A DNA stretch of 64,000 nucleotides. It comes from Leptospira sp. WS39.C2 (GTDB taxonomy: Bacteria > Spirochaetota > Leptospiria > Leptospirales > Leptospiraceae). Position numbers and translations under genes: made by a program. Of this stretch, positions 1 through 8,321 are shown in pieces. The stretch spans positions 992,001 through 1,056,000 of the forward strand of contig NZ_CP162142.1 of NCBI RefSeq assembly GCF_040833965.1. Direction: 5' to 3'. A model generated the notes under the pieces. The model saw only the letters and a program-made list of their open reading frames with translations. It searched no databases and was not told where the DNA came from. Within the stretch, counting starts at the first letter, position 1. Each line of letters begins with the position of its first letter.

Positions 1-361
1 CTTTTCTGTGTTAGGTTCCCAGATCATCCAAGAAGTATTTAATGATGGAACTACAACTTTAACTGCGGTTCTACCAGCTTACGGTGGGAAGGTTCGGGAC
101 AAGGGAACCATCCTCAATTTAGAATCTTCTTTCCAATACTGCCGATTTACTTTGGACATTGGAATGATCCGCCAAGATGTCAAACGAACCTATGATACTT
201 ATTTGGGTGATACCGTTGGAAATGTACCTAGGAGTGATTATTCTGCTAGGAGTGTTTATATAGGATTTTCAGAGATGTCAACATCCATCAAACACACAGT
301 GACAGAATTTTATATCATGCCAGGTGTTTCTTTCTTCATTGACGAAGATAAAATCTACTAA
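1..361 (+). CDS. 3' end of an unrecognised, probably outer-membrane protein (partial)
   Basis: The reading frame is open from the window edge to a TAA at 359-361, so only the C-terminal ~120 residues are visible. They alternate polar and hydrophobic residues in strand-like runs (for example around YSARSVYIGFSE and FYIMPGVSFF) and end in an aromatic residue. That pattern suits the last strands of an outer-membrane beta-barrel, but I recognise no family. GTG at 8 is only the first start codon inside the window and is unlikely to be the true start. A GAAA-capped hairpin follows about 50 bases downstream. Confidence 0.55.
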   Translation, partial: FSVLGSQIIQEVFNDGTTTLTAVLPAYGGKVRDKGTILNLESSFQYCRFTLDIGMIRQDVKRTYDTYLGDTVGNVPRSDYSARSVYIGFSEMSTSIKHTVTEFYIMPGVSFFIDEDKIY

Positions 362-413
362 GATTTGATTCACAAATTCCTTTGCGAGTTATTTCCTTTA
401 GGGCCATTCCACC

Positions 414-429
414 GATTGGGAAACCAATC
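414..429 (+). terminator. Hairpin with GAAA loop after the partial gene
   Basis: GATTGG (414-419) and CCAATC (424-429) pair perfectly around a GAAA loop. It lies 52 bases after the first gene's stop and 60 bases before the next start. No T-run follows, so it may be a transcript-end structure rather than a classical intrinsic terminator. Confidence 0.3.
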
Positions 430-489
430 CTGGATTTGGATTCTTAAAAATGTTTGCATTTTCCCGATTTTAAACCAATCTAAGAAGGG

Positions 490-1152
490 ATGCCGTATTT
501 AATCATTTTTCTCTCCTTATTTTTTTTCGTTAGTTGTGGGAATCCATCTGAACCAGGAAACGACAACAAATTAGAACCAAAAGATAATACCCAAACCAAA
601 CGAATTCTCTATTTTGGTGATTCCTTAACCGCAGGTTATGGCCTTCTCAATTATGAAGATGCTTGGCCACATATCCTCACAAACCGTATCAATGCAGAAG
701 GTTATTCCTACCAAATGACAAATGCAGGTGTTTCGGGTGACACAACAAGTGGTGGTCTTGGTAGATTGGAATGGGTGCTTGCGGAAAAACCTTCGATCTT
801 TGTACTCGAGTTAGGTGCCAATGATATGTTACGTGGGATTAGTCCAGAAGTGACAAAAAAAAACCTACAATCAATGATCAAACAAATCAAATCACAATAC
901 CCAAACACCAAAATATTGTTAGTTGGAATGATGGCTACACCCAATATGGGGAAAAAATATGCAAATGCATTTAACACTATATATCCAGAGTTAGCCAAAG
1001 AAGAAAATCTTCCGTTAGTTCCTTTTATCTTGGAAAAAGTGGCAAGCATTCGTAAACTCAATCAAAAGGATGGGATCCATCCCACAGAAGCTGGCCACAA
1101 ATTAGTTGCAGACACTGTGTACCCTTATATCAAACCCCTTTTAGAAAAATAG
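490..1152 (+). CDS. GDSL/SGNH-family esterase lipoprotein (TesA-like)
   Basis: This 220-residue protein has the SGNH hydrolase blocks. Block I is GDSLTAGYG with the nucleophile Ser45, the Asn block is GANDML (Asn111), and DGIHP near the end carries Asp194 and His197. Enzymes of this type (TesA, arylesterase) hydrolyse acyl esters, thioesters or lysophospholipids. The first 16 residues are hydrophobic and end in FVSC, a plausible spirochaetal lipobox with Cys16, so the enzyme is probably anchored in the envelope. The ATG at 490 sits directly behind AGAAGGG, an unusually short spacing, but no better start is visible. The tenA-like gene starts 12 bases downstream, so the two are likely co-transcribed. 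The substrate cannot be read from sequence. Confidence 0.85.
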   Translation: MPYLIIFLSLFFFVSCGNPSEPGNDNKLEPKDNTQTKRILYFGDSLTAGYGLLNYEDAWPHILTNRINAEGYSYQMTNAGVSGDTTSGGLGRLEWVLAEKPSIFVLELGANDMLRGISPEVTKKNLQSMIKQIKSQYPNTKILLVGMMATPNMGKKYANAFNTIYPELAKEENLPLVPFILEKVASIRKLNQKDGIHPTEAGHKLVADTVYPYIKPLLEK

Positions 1153-1164
1153 GAATTTAATTTT

Positions 1165-1860
1165 ATGCAAAGTCCCTTTCCCATCCCTCCGTTTGCCCTA
1201 GAATGTAAAACATTCGCGAAAGATTCGTTTGGCGCTTCTTTCACTCACCCTTTTGTTTTGGCCCTTGCCGATGGCACACTGGATCCAAAACTTTTTCGTT
1301 TTTACCAAATCCAAGATGCAAAGTATTTAGAGGCCTTTTCAGATGCTTGCGCCATTCTTTCCACTAAAGTGAAAGACCCTGAGGATAAACTTTGGCTCAT
1401 CGATGCCGCAAGGATGGCACTTGTTGTGGAAAGCCAACTCCACCTTGGTTATGGGAAAACTTTAGGTTACGATACAAATACAATCGCAAACACAGAACCC
1501 ACTCCGAATAATTTAGCCTACCAAAATCATATGGTGGCAACGGCGCTACAAGGCACTGTCCTCGAGGGATTTTGTGCCATTGCACCTTGTCCTTGGTTGT
1601 ACATAGAGCTTGGGCAACACCTACTTCGAGAAAAAGGTTCGATCCCAGAAGACCACCCTTATGCTTCGTGGTTACTCATGTACTCTGATCCTGGATTCAA
1701 TGAATATATGACTGAGCTCCTCAAAAGAGTTCAGAAGTATGCAGAACTCTCTGATCCTTCTGCCAAAAACCGAGCCAAAATTTCCTTCCAACAAAGTTGT
1801 AATTACGAATGGATGTTTTGGGAGCAGGCTTGGACAAGTCAAACTTGGCCATCCCGATAA
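1165..1860 (+). CDS. tenA: TenA/thiaminase II-family protein
   Basis: The protein has 231 residues, the usual TenA length. Family hallmarks are visible: Asp51 in QDAKYL, Glu90, Cys137 in LEGFCAIAPCPW (the position of the catalytic Cys) and Tyr214-Glu215 near the C-terminus in YEWMFWEQAW. TenA enzymes release hydroxymethylpyrimidine from thiamin breakdown products (aminopyrimidine aminohydrolase) for thiamin salvage, in the cytoplasm. The C-terminal FWEQAW resembles the family's FWDMAY. No TPP riboswitch or other thiamin gene is nearby, so the salvage role rests on family membership. A strong hairpin follows the stop codon. Confidence 0.85.
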   Translation: MQSPFPIPPFALECKTFAKDSFGASFTHPFVLALADGTLDPKLFRFYQIQDAKYLEAFSDACAILSTKVKDPEDKLWLIDAARMALVVESQLHLGYGKTLGYDTNTIANTEPTPNNLAYQNHMVATALQGTVLEGFCAIAPCPWLYIELGQHLLREKGSIPEDHPYASWLLMYSDPGFNEYMTELLKRVQKYAELSDPSAKNRAKISFQQSCNYEWMFWEQAWTSQTWPSR

Positions 1861-1882
1861 AAGTCTGTTAGGTGGAGTATTT

Positions 1883-1910
1883 GGTTGTTTTCCCAACGGG
1901 AAAAACAACC
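1883..1910 (+). terminator. Strong hairpin after tenA, before tRNA-Gly
   Basis: GGTTGTTTTCCC (1883-1894) pairs with GGGAAAAACAACC (1898-1910), giving 12 base pairs with one bulged A and a 3-base loop. It begins 22 bases after the tenA stop and probably ends that transcript or separates it from the tRNA. Only a short T-rich stretch follows. Confidence 0.5.
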
Positions 1911-2010
1911 TCTGCTGATTTTGGTAGGACTGGTTTTTTGGTTCTATCTTTTCCGTCTTTTTTCCTTGCCGATTTGATTAGGTTCCAAATGATGGTTTCA
2001 CAAACCTTCT

Positions 2011-2082
2011 GCGGGAATAGCTCAGCGGTAGAGCATCTCCTTGCCAAGGAGAGGGTCGCGGGTTCAAGTCCCGTTTCCCGCT
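2011..2082 (+). tRNA. tRNA-Gly (GCC anticodon)
   Basis: All four arms fold. Acceptor GCGGGAA (2011-2017) pairs with TTCCCGC (2075-2081), with discriminator T at 2082. The D stem is GCTC/GAGC. The anticodon stem TCTCC/GGAGA encloses the loop TTGCCAA with anticodon GCC at 2043-2045. The T arm contains GGTTCAAGTCC. CCA is not encoded and must be added after transcription. A T-rich stretch follows at 2089-2107. Confidence 0.97.
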
Positions 2083-2144
2083 AATGAAGGTCTTCTTCTT
2101 TTTCTTTCCACTACACTCTCTTTTTTTACACTGGATATAATACG

Positions 2145-3491
2145 ATGGAATTTACGGCTAAAAAAAATAACAACGCAACTTGTGACCTCAGCATTCAATT
2201 TAGCGCTGAAGAAGTCCGCACCGCCTACTCAAAGGCTTACAAAAATGCAGCTGAAAAAGTAAAAATCCCTGGATTTCGACCAGGAAAAGCTCCTCTGAAT
2301 ATGGTCGAAAAAGTCCTCGGTGACTCCGTAATGGACGATGCTGCCAACATTATGTTAAACCAAGCAATGGCAGACCTCTTTGATAAATTGGAACACAAAC
2401 CAATTCGGTTGCCACAATTCCAAATGGAAACATTTGATAAAAATACTGGTGCAAAGGCAAAGGCAACGTATGACACGAAGCCAGAAGTCACCTTACCCAA
2501 GTTAAAGAAAATCAAAATCCAACCAAAAGAAATTAAAATTTCGGAAGCCGATATCCAAAAAGAATTGGAAGGGATCCAAAAAAACATGGCTCGTAATTCT
2601 TTGAAAGAAGAAGGCGAACCAGTGGAAGCAGCGGATTTACTCGAAATTAATTATAAATTTAAAGAAACAGGTAAGGAATACCCGGATGCCAACCAAACGG
2701 GAAAATTCCAAATGGGAGCCACGCAAAACCCACCTGGTTTTGAAACGAACCTGCTTGGGATGAAACTGAACGAAACAAAAGAGTTCACATTCACATACCC
2801 AGACGTTTATCCTGCATCCCCAGAATCTGCTGGAAAAGCCATCATTTACACTGTGACTGTCACTGCGATTTACAAGGTCACTTACCCTGAAATCAATGAT
2901 GACTTTGCTTCAGAAGTGGATGGATCTGCCAACTTACAAGAGTTAAAAGATAAAACCAAAAAACAACTCGTTGAAATATTTGGAAACGCACTCACCAAAC
3001 GTGCAACAGATGACGCATACAACGAAATCATCAAAGAATCCAAATTCATCATTCCTGATTCCCTCATTGAAGAAGAAACGGAAACGGTTTTCAAAAACTT
3101 TATGCGTGAATTTGGCCTTCCTGTGACTTCTCTTTCCGATTATGCAAAACGCCTCGGAAAAGAAGAAAAAGAAGTCCGGGAATCCTTCTCGAAAGCAGCG
3201 GAAAAACGCATCCAAACTTACATTTTGAAGCAAAAAATCGCTGATGACTACAAAATCGTCATTTCTGACGAGGAAGTAGAAGCCGGTTACGAAAAAGAGG
3301 CTTCTGCCCAAGGAATTCCTGCCGAAACTCTGAAAAAAGAAGTCCAAAAACAGAAGGCGGAAACCTACTACCGTGACAAATTCCTGTTTGATAAAATTGA
3401 CGAGTTTGTTTACGCTGAGGTGGAGAAAAAATCGCCGAAAGCAATTTCAACGGAAGAAGCTGAGAAAATTCTTAGCGGGAAAGAAGAGTAA
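2145..3491 (+). CDS. tig: Trigger factor (ribosome-associated chaperone and prolyl isomerase)
   Basis: The protein has 448 residues, close to the usual 430-450. The N-terminal ribosome-binding domain carries the signature GFRPGKAP around residues 42-49, followed by an FKBP-type isomerase domain (about 150-250) and the helical C-terminal chaperone arms. It binds nascent chains at the ribosomal exit tunnel. The order tig-clpP-clpX is the classical bacterial arrangement; the gap to clpP is 3 bases. A TATAAT-like hexamer at 2136-2141 lies only 3 bases before the ATG, and no strong ribosome-binding site is seen. Confidence 0.97.
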   Translation: MEFTAKKNNNATCDLSIQFSAEEVRTAYSKAYKNAAEKVKIPGFRPGKAPLNMVEKVLGDSVMDDAANIMLNQAMADLFDKLEHKPIRLPQFQMETFDKNTGAKAKATYDTKPEVTLPKLKKIKIQPKEIKISEADIQKELEGIQKNMARNSLKEEGEPVEAADLLEINYKFKETGKEYPDANQTGKFQMGATQNPPGFETNLLGMKLNETKEFTFTYPDVYPASPESAGKAIIYTVTVTAIYKVTYPEINDDFASEVDGSANLQELKDKTKKQLVEIFGNALTKRATDDAYNEIIKESKFIIPDSLIEEETETVFKNFMREFGLPVTSLSDYAKRLGKEEKEVRESFSKAAEKRIQTYILKQKIADDYKIVISDEEVEAGYEKEASAQGIPAETLKKEVQKQKAETYYRDKFLFDKIDEFVYAEVEKKSPKAISTEEAEKILSGKEE

Positions 3492-3494
3492 ACT

Positions 3495-4097
3495 ATGTCC
3501 ACAATATTACCATATGTTCGAGAACAAACAAGCCGTGGCATCGATGTTATGGATGTCTATTCCAGACTTCTACGGGATCGAATTATTTTTTTAGGGTCTG
3601 GCATTGACGATACCTACGCAAATGCTGTTTGTGCACAACTTTTGTTTTTAGAAGCAGAAAACCCAGACCGTGATATCTATCTCTACATCAATAGCCCAGG
3701 TGGGTATGTGAGTTCTGGTCTTGCGATTTATGACACAATGCAACTCATCAAACCTGAGGTGAGAACACTTTGTATTGGGCAGGCATCTTCCATGGCAGCC
3801 CTTCTACTAGCAGGTGGAGCCAAAGGAAAACGATCTGCCCTCCCAAATTCCCGCATTATGATGCACCAACCTTACGGTGGAGCAGGTGGACAGGCTTCCG
3901 ATATAGAAATTTCTGCAAAAGAAATCATCAAGACGAAGAACACTTTGATCGATTTATATGGTAAACATATCGGAAAACCAGCTGCGCAAATCCAAAAAGA
4001 CACAGAAAGAAATTTCTTTATGAGTGCCGAAGAAGCCAAAGAATACGGTATCATCGACAACGTGATCTTAGAACGCAAACAGATGATCAAAGCTTAA
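3495..4097 (+). CDS. clpP: ClpP protease subunit with Ser-His-Asn active site
   Basis: This is the 200-residue barrel subunit of the ClpXP protease. Ser99 (GQASSMAA) and His124 (MMHQPYGG) align with the catalytic pair of E. coli and Staphylococcus ClpP. The usual third residue, Asp in the motif DTxRD, is Asn173 here (KDTERNFF, codon AAT). Listeria ClpP1 shows the same change and works mainly in a mixed complex with a second ClpP, so this may be the ClpP1 isoform of a two-ClpP organism. The gene lies 3 bases behind tig and 16 bases before clpX. Identity is secure; the reduced activity alone is inference. Confidence 0.97.
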   Translation: MSTILPYVREQTSRGIDVMDVYSRLLRDRIIFLGSGIDDTYANAVCAQLLFLEAENPDRDIYLYINSPGGYVSSGLAIYDTMQLIKPEVRTLCIGQASSMAALLLAGGAKGKRSALPNSRIMMHQPYGGAGGQASDIEISAKEIIKTKNTLIDLYGKHIGKPAAQIQKDTERNFFMSAEEAKEYGIIDNVILERKQMIKA

Positions 4098-4113
4098 ATA
4101 GGGGGCTTTCGCC

Positions 4114-5397
4114 ATGACCAAACGTCCAAGCCAAACGGGTAATTCCAGAGAAAAATTACATTGTTCTTTCTGCGGAAAGGCCCAAGACGAAGTAAGAAGG
4201 CTTGTCGCAGGTCCTGGTGTTTATATTTGCGATGAATGTATTTCTCTTTGTAATGAAATCATTGCAGAAGAACCTCAAAGTGGTGAAAAAACCGCCATTG
4301 TGGGTGACATCCCAAAACCAACTGAAATCAAAAAAATATTAGACCAGTATGTGATTGGCCAAGAACAAGCGAAAAAAGCTTTGGCTGTCGCAGTTTACAA
4401 TCATTACAAACGAATCTTCCATAACGAACGTAAGGCGGGAGACGTGGAATTGGAAAAATCCAATATCATGCTCATTGGGCCTACTGGGTCTGGAAAAACC
4501 TTACTCGCACAAACATTAGCTCGAATTTTAAAAGTTCCTTTTGCCATCGTAGATGCAACAGCGCTTACAGAAGCGGGTTACGTGGGTGAAGACGTAGAAA
4601 ATATCATCCTCAAACTCATTCAAAATGCAGACAATGATGTGAAACGAGCAGAGATGGGAATCATCTACATCGACGAAATTGATAAAATTTCTCGTAAGTC
4701 AGATTCTGCGTCCATCACTCGTGATGTGAGTGGGGAAGGTGTACAACAAGCACTTCTCAAAATCATTGAAGGGACTGTTGCCAATGTGCCTCCACAAGGT
4801 GGAAGGAAACACCCACACCAAGAATATATCCCAGTAGAAACCAAAAACATCCTCTTCATTTGTGGGGGAGCTTTTGTTGGTCTCACTGATATCATCAAAC
4901 AACGAGTTGGTGTGAAATCTATTGGTTTCCATTCAAATGAAGTGGTAAACGATAAAGGAAGAAAAATCGAAGAAGGGGAATCGATGGTTCACCATGTGAT
5001 CCCTGATGATTTGATGAAATTTGGTCTGATCCCAGAATTCATTGGACGACTTCCGATCATTGCCACACTTGATGAGTTAACGATTGAAAGTTTAAAATCC
5101 ATTTTTACGGAACCTAAAAATTCCCTTCTCAAACAATACCAAAAGATGTTTGATATTGAAAACGTAAAACTGAAGTTTACTGAAGCTGCCATTGAAGCCA
5201 TTGCCCAAACTGCCATCAAACGGGAGAGTGGAGCGAGGGGACTACGTGCGATTGTAGAAGAGATTATGATGGAACTCATGTTCCAAATCCCATCTAGAAA
5301 AGATGTACTCGAAGTGGTTGTCACTGACGAAACTGTTTTGAAAAAAGACGCAGCACCGATCACCATTCTAAAAGGTGATATCGAAAAAATCGCTTAA
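4114..5397 (+). CDS. clpX: ClpX, AAA+ unfoldase of the Clp protease
   Basis: The 427-residue protein has the full ClpX architecture. An N-terminal C4 zinc-binding domain carries Cys17, Cys20, Cys39 and Cys42. Walker A is GPTGSGKT at 122-129, the GYVG pore loop is at 155-158, and Walker B is IIYIDEID near 183-190. The ClpP-docking IGF tripeptide occurs in [10 protein letters not shown], and an arginine-finger region (EFIGRLP) follows. It unfolds substrates and feeds them into ClpP in the cytoplasm. A beta-lactamase-like gene starts about 8 bases behind the stop and may share the transcript. Confidence 0.97.
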   Translation: MTKRPSQTGNSREKLHCSFCGKAQDEVRRLVAGPGVYICDECISLCNEIIAEEPQSGEKTAIVGDIPKPTEIKKILDQYVIGQEQAKKALAVAVYNHYKRIFHNERKAGDVELEKSNIMLIGPTGSGKTLLAQTLARILKVPFAIVDATALTEAGYVGEDVENIILKLIQNADNDVKRAEMGIIYIDEIDKISRKSDSASITRDVSGEGVQQALLKIIEGTVANVPPQGGRKHPHQEYIPVETKNILFICGGAFVGLTDIIKQRVGVKSIGFHSNEVVNDKGRKIEEGESMVHHVIPDDLMKFGLIPEFIGRLPIIATLDELTIESLKSIFTEPKNSLLKQYQKMFDIENVKLKFTEAAIEAIAQTAIKRESGARGLRAIVEEIMMELMFQIPSRKDVLEVVVTDETVLKKDAAPITILKGDIEKIA

Positions 5398-5404
5398 GGT
5401 AAGT

Positions 5405-6175
5405 TTGTTGCTACGAGATAGAAAAATTCGATTTCTTCTCGTAGTGATGTTTACATTCTGTTTTGGTTATTGCCAAACGACAATTGTCTCACCTCCAGCA
5501 TCATCAGACTCAGACTCTAATACAATCGAATGGATCAAAATCAAAGAATCGGTTTGGATCCACAAAAGTTTTGGGAGTTTTGACGGAAAAACTTATCCTT
5601 CGAATGGACTTGTGGTTTTGGCAAATAAGGGTGTGGTTGTGATTGATACTCCTTGGACAATCGCACAAACAGAAGAACTCATCCAGTCCATCCAATCCAA
5701 ATTCCAAAAAGAAATTTTATTTCTCGTCGTGACACATGCACATGACGACCGTATGGTGGGCGTTCCCTCATTTCAAAAACGGAATATTCCTGTATATAGT
5801 ACAAAACAAACTGCCAAAATTGCAAAAGAAAAAGGATATGGCGTCCCAAGTCCAATCCTTGATATCCAAACGAGACTGAGCGCCGGAAATGTTTCAATCG
5901 AAGTATTTTACCCAGGTCACGGACATTCTCCTGACAATATCGTAGTTTGGTTGCCTGAAACCCATATCCTTTTTGCAGGTTGCCTTGTGAAGGCGCTCGA
6001 AGCAGGTGATTTGGGTAATGTAAAAGATGCCGATCTTTTGCAGTGGGAGTTGTCAGTGAAACGAGTGTTAAGTCGATACCCGGATGCGGAAGTTGTGGTA
6101 CCTGGCCATGGAAATTGGGGGAAACTCGATTTACTCCGCCATACAATTCGGTTACTTATTACGCCGAACGACTAA
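5405..6175 (+). CDS. Subclass B1 metallo-beta-lactamase
   Basis: Zinc ligands of subclass B1 enzymes are all visible: HAHDDR (the HxHxD site), GHGHSPDNIV (third His of site 1), FAGCLVK (the site 2 Cys) and VVPGHGNWG (last His). The surrounding text, such as FYPGHGHSPDNIVVWLP and the spaced AGDLGNV, matches B1 enzymes like BcII far better than generic MBL-fold hydrolases. These enzymes hydrolyse penicillins, cephalosporins and carbapenems in the periplasm. The leader RFLLVVMFTFCFGYC has a possible lipobox, so it may be membrane-anchored. I prefer TTG at 5405 or 5408 behind TAAGGTAAG; a longer GTG start at 5375 would overlap clpX, and ATG at 5447 would cut the leader. It overlaps the convergent next gene by 24 bases. 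Confidence 0.88.
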   Translation: MLLRDRKIRFLLVVMFTFCFGYCQTTIVSPPASSDSDSNTIEWIKIKESVWIHKSFGSFDGKTYPSNGLVVLANKGVVVIDTPWTIAQTEELIQSIQSKFQKEILFLVVTHAHDDRMVGVPSFQKRNIPVYSTKQTAKIAKEKGYGVPSPILDIQTRLSAGNVSIEVFYPGHGHSPDNIVVWLPETHILFAGCLVKALEAGDLGNVKDADLLQWELSVKRVLSRYPDAEVVVPGHGNWGKLDLLRHTIRLLITPND

Positions 6176-7252
6176 AATGGATAACTTTTCCATTGGATTT
6201 GTGAGGTTCCGTTCTTTTCCCAATGCACTCATCTTTTTGGCTATAGCAAGTAACATCTGTCTTGCGGAACTTGGCCTTAGATCAAGTAAATAATCCACAA
6301 ATTCTTCCATGATTTCAAAGGATGTAAGTCCAAACTGGGTGAGTGTTCTATCACTTGCCCAAACCAAATAATCTCCAATTTCAATTCCATCGGCCATAGA
6401 TATTGGATGTTTATGATTAGGATACCAATGGTCATCACCACTTCCTTCAATGACTTGGATGCCATGGTCGGAAAATTGGAAGATGGGCATGTCCATGTAG
6501 TGTAAAAATGACATTTTATCGTCTTTATTTTGGATCACAAAGGTAGAGAGTTTTAATTTCAGGAATGTAAATTGGTGAAGGGCAAACTTTAGTTTTTCGA
6601 GTAATTCTTCCGTTGAAAAAAGCCCATCACCAAAAGAAGATACAATTCCATGGATAAATACTTTTTCTGAAGATTCTAAAATTCCAGGTTCCATGTGGCC
6701 TGCTATGATTCCAAAAAGTCCATCTTTTGCACGAACAATCCGAATGTAATCGGCTCCCGCATAACGCATCATTGATGGGAATACTGCCACGTCAAAACCA
6801 AGAATATTGGGAATTTTTATGTCAGGGATTTGTTTGTTTACTGATGATGCTTGGATGGTTTTCCAATCAAATTTGTTTTCAAATTGTTCATCACCAAGTC
6901 CTTCTTCACCTTGTAATAAGGTAAACATTACCGATTTATAAATTTTATATTCATCGGAATTTCGGTTTAGATTTCGTATGTCTTTGGGGATTTGGTTTTC
7001 ACTATCTTGGATATGAAAAATGATATGGAGTATGTATTGGTACAAAAATCCAAGAAAATAATATACGATAAAACTAATACACAATGCCAAAAGAAAAGAA
7101 CTATAAATTCCAACCAAATTGAAATTAAGTGTGTTTTCACCTTTTGGGTTTTGCCAATGGGTAAAAGTAAACTCAGCAAATAAAAAGTGTATGAAGAAGA
7201 ATAAAAAACTAATTGTCCCAAGAAGGATGGGTAGTTTGACTCGGTAACTCAT
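6152..7252 (-). CDS. Membrane protein with degenerate SpoIIE/PP2C-like domain
   Basis: Two membrane segments lie near residues 8-28 and 48-72. The cytoplasmic part from about residue 150 resembles SpoIIE/RsbU-type PP2C phosphatases in order: a strand [20 protein letters not shown], then [12 protein letters not shown] in place of the usual GDVxGHG, and a late [15 protein letters not shown] in place of DGLTE. The metal-binding acidic residues expected in the first two motifs are largely missing, so catalysis is doubtful. It may be a sensor or scaffold related to stress-signalling phosphatases. Its ATG overlaps the tatC stop by 4 bases, so it is the last gene of the tatA-tatC transcript, which is unusual company. 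Confidence 0.6.
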   Translation of the reverse strand: MSYRVKLPILLGTISFLFFFIHFLFAEFTFTHWQNPKGENTLNFNLVGIYSSFLLALCISFIVYYFLGFLYQYILHIIFHIQDSENQIPKDIRNLNRNSDEYKIYKSVMFTLLQGEEGLGDEQFENKFDWKTIQASSVNKQIPDIKIPNILGFDVAVFPSMMRYAGADYIRIVRAKDGLFGIIAGHMEPGILESSEKVFIHGIVSSFGDGLFSTEELLEKLKFALHQFTFLKLKLSTFVIQNKDDKMSFLHYMDMPIFQFSDHGIQVIEGSGDDHWYPNHKHPISMADGIEIGDYLVWASDRTLTQFGLTSFEIMEEFVDYLLDLRPSSARQMLLAIAKKMSALGKERNLTNPMEKLSILVVRRNK

Positions 7253-7965
7253 TTTGAATCAGTCGCTTCCAAAACTCTCATGAGAATCGCAGATAAAAAG
7301 AACAAAAAACTGAGCGGTAAAAGTAACATAAGCATTGAAAATACATCAGGCCCTGGTGATAATACTGCAGACACAACTGCAATGATGAGCACTGCTTCTC
7401 GCCAACGAGAGATAAGAAACCTAGAAGATAAGATTCCAATCCGTCCAAGTAATATGAGAACGATTGGAAGTTGGAACGAAGCGCCAAATACTAAATGTAA
7501 GTTAAAAAATAGATCATAATACTCATCGATAGGTAAATAAGGATCCACTCCATCAGGTCTTAGGACCACTAGGAAAACTCTTAAGAAGTTTTCAAAAACA
7601 GTAAACCAACAAAGTGCAAGTCCTGACCAAAAGAGTAATGTTGAAAATAAGATAATGAATTTGCCCCATTTTTCAGTCCTTGTATCAACTGCAGGTGCAA
7701 TGAAACCCCATACTATATAAAGTAAAAATGGAAGGGAAACTAATACTGATAAAATAAACGACGTTTTTAAATAAATGAGAAACGGAGCCATCAGTTGGAT
7801 CTGAAAAAAATGAGCATCTGGACCAAGGACCGATTTGTAAGGTTGGATGAGAAAACTGTGGATCTCACTACCAAAATACAAGGTCCCAATCATAAAAACA
7901 GAAACCACTAAGATCGAATATATGAGTCTTTGCCGGAGTTCTTCTAAATGGTCCCCCAGGGTCAT
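7249..7965 (-). CDS. tatC: TatC, core subunit of the twin-arginine translocase
   Basis: It is a polytopic protein with six hydrophobic segments. The N-terminal signature [15 protein letters not shown] and the first cytoplasmic face bind the twin-arginine signal peptide in known TatC proteins. I start at ATG 7965, which follows AGGGA at good spacing and matches the family N-terminus. A longer version from TTG at 8028 (259 residues) has no clear ribosome-binding site. It lies behind tatA and overlaps the next minus-strand gene by 4 bases. Function is Sec-independent export of folded proteins across the inner membrane. Confidence 0.95.
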   Translation of the reverse strand: MTLGDHLEELRQRLIYSILVVSVFMIGTLYFGSEIHSFLIQPYKSVLGPDAHFFQIQLMAPFLIYLKTSFILSVLVSLPFLLYIVWGFIAPAVDTRTEKWGKFIILFSTLLFWSGLALCWFTVFENFLRVFLVVLRPDGVDPYLPIDEYYDLFFNLHLVFGASFQLPIVLILLGRIGILSSRFLISRWREAVLIIAVVSAVLSPGPDVFSMLMLLLPLSFLFFLSAILMRVLEATDSK

Positions 7966-8037
7966 ATATTTTTCCCTGGTTTCGGAATCTTCCGGCAATG
8001 GCAGTGCTATTCTTTTTTTTTCAGCCAATGTGATGGA

Positions 8038-8298
8038 TTATGCTTTTTTCTTTTTTGTAGATTTGGAAGGAGATTGTTTTGGTTCTTCTACAGGAAAACT
8101 AGTTTGAGTAGGTTCCTCGTCTTGTCCTGTGAGAGACTTTCTAAATTCTTTGATCCCGGAACCCAAATCCTTGGCAAGGCTTGGCAATCGTTTTCCACCA
8201 AAAAAAAGTAAGGCTAAAAAAACGATGAGTGCAATTTCCCATGGTCCCAAATTAAAAAAAGCAATAGGTGCTTGAAAAGAAAACGGATTGGATGGCAT
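8038..8298 (-). CDS. tatA: TatA/TatB-family translocase subunit
   Basis: This small protein (86 residues) has one N-terminal membrane helix followed by an amphipathic helix. The motif LGPWEIALIVFLALLFFGGKRLPSLAKDLGSGIKEF contains the FGxKRLP hinge and the GSGIKEF segment typical of TatA. The charged, low-complexity tail ends in Lys. TatA oligomers form the translocation path with TatC. GAGGGA precedes the ATG. No separate TatB gene is seen in the window, as in minimal TatAC systems. The gene diverges from the hybrid kinase, whose ATG is only 23 bases away. Confidence 0.93.
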   Translation of the reverse strand: MPSNPFSFQAPIAFFNLGPWEIALIVFLALLFFGGKRLPSLAKDLGSGIKEFRKSLTGQDEEPTQTSFPVEEPKQSPSKSTKKKKA

Positions 8299-8321
8299 AT
8301 TTCCCTCTTAAGGCAAGAGTT

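Noticed and set aside
708..1061. Minus-strand open frame inside the GDSL esterase gene
   Set aside because: It lies wholly opposite a well-supported gene with catalytic motifs, and shows no domain, signal peptide or ribosome-binding site.
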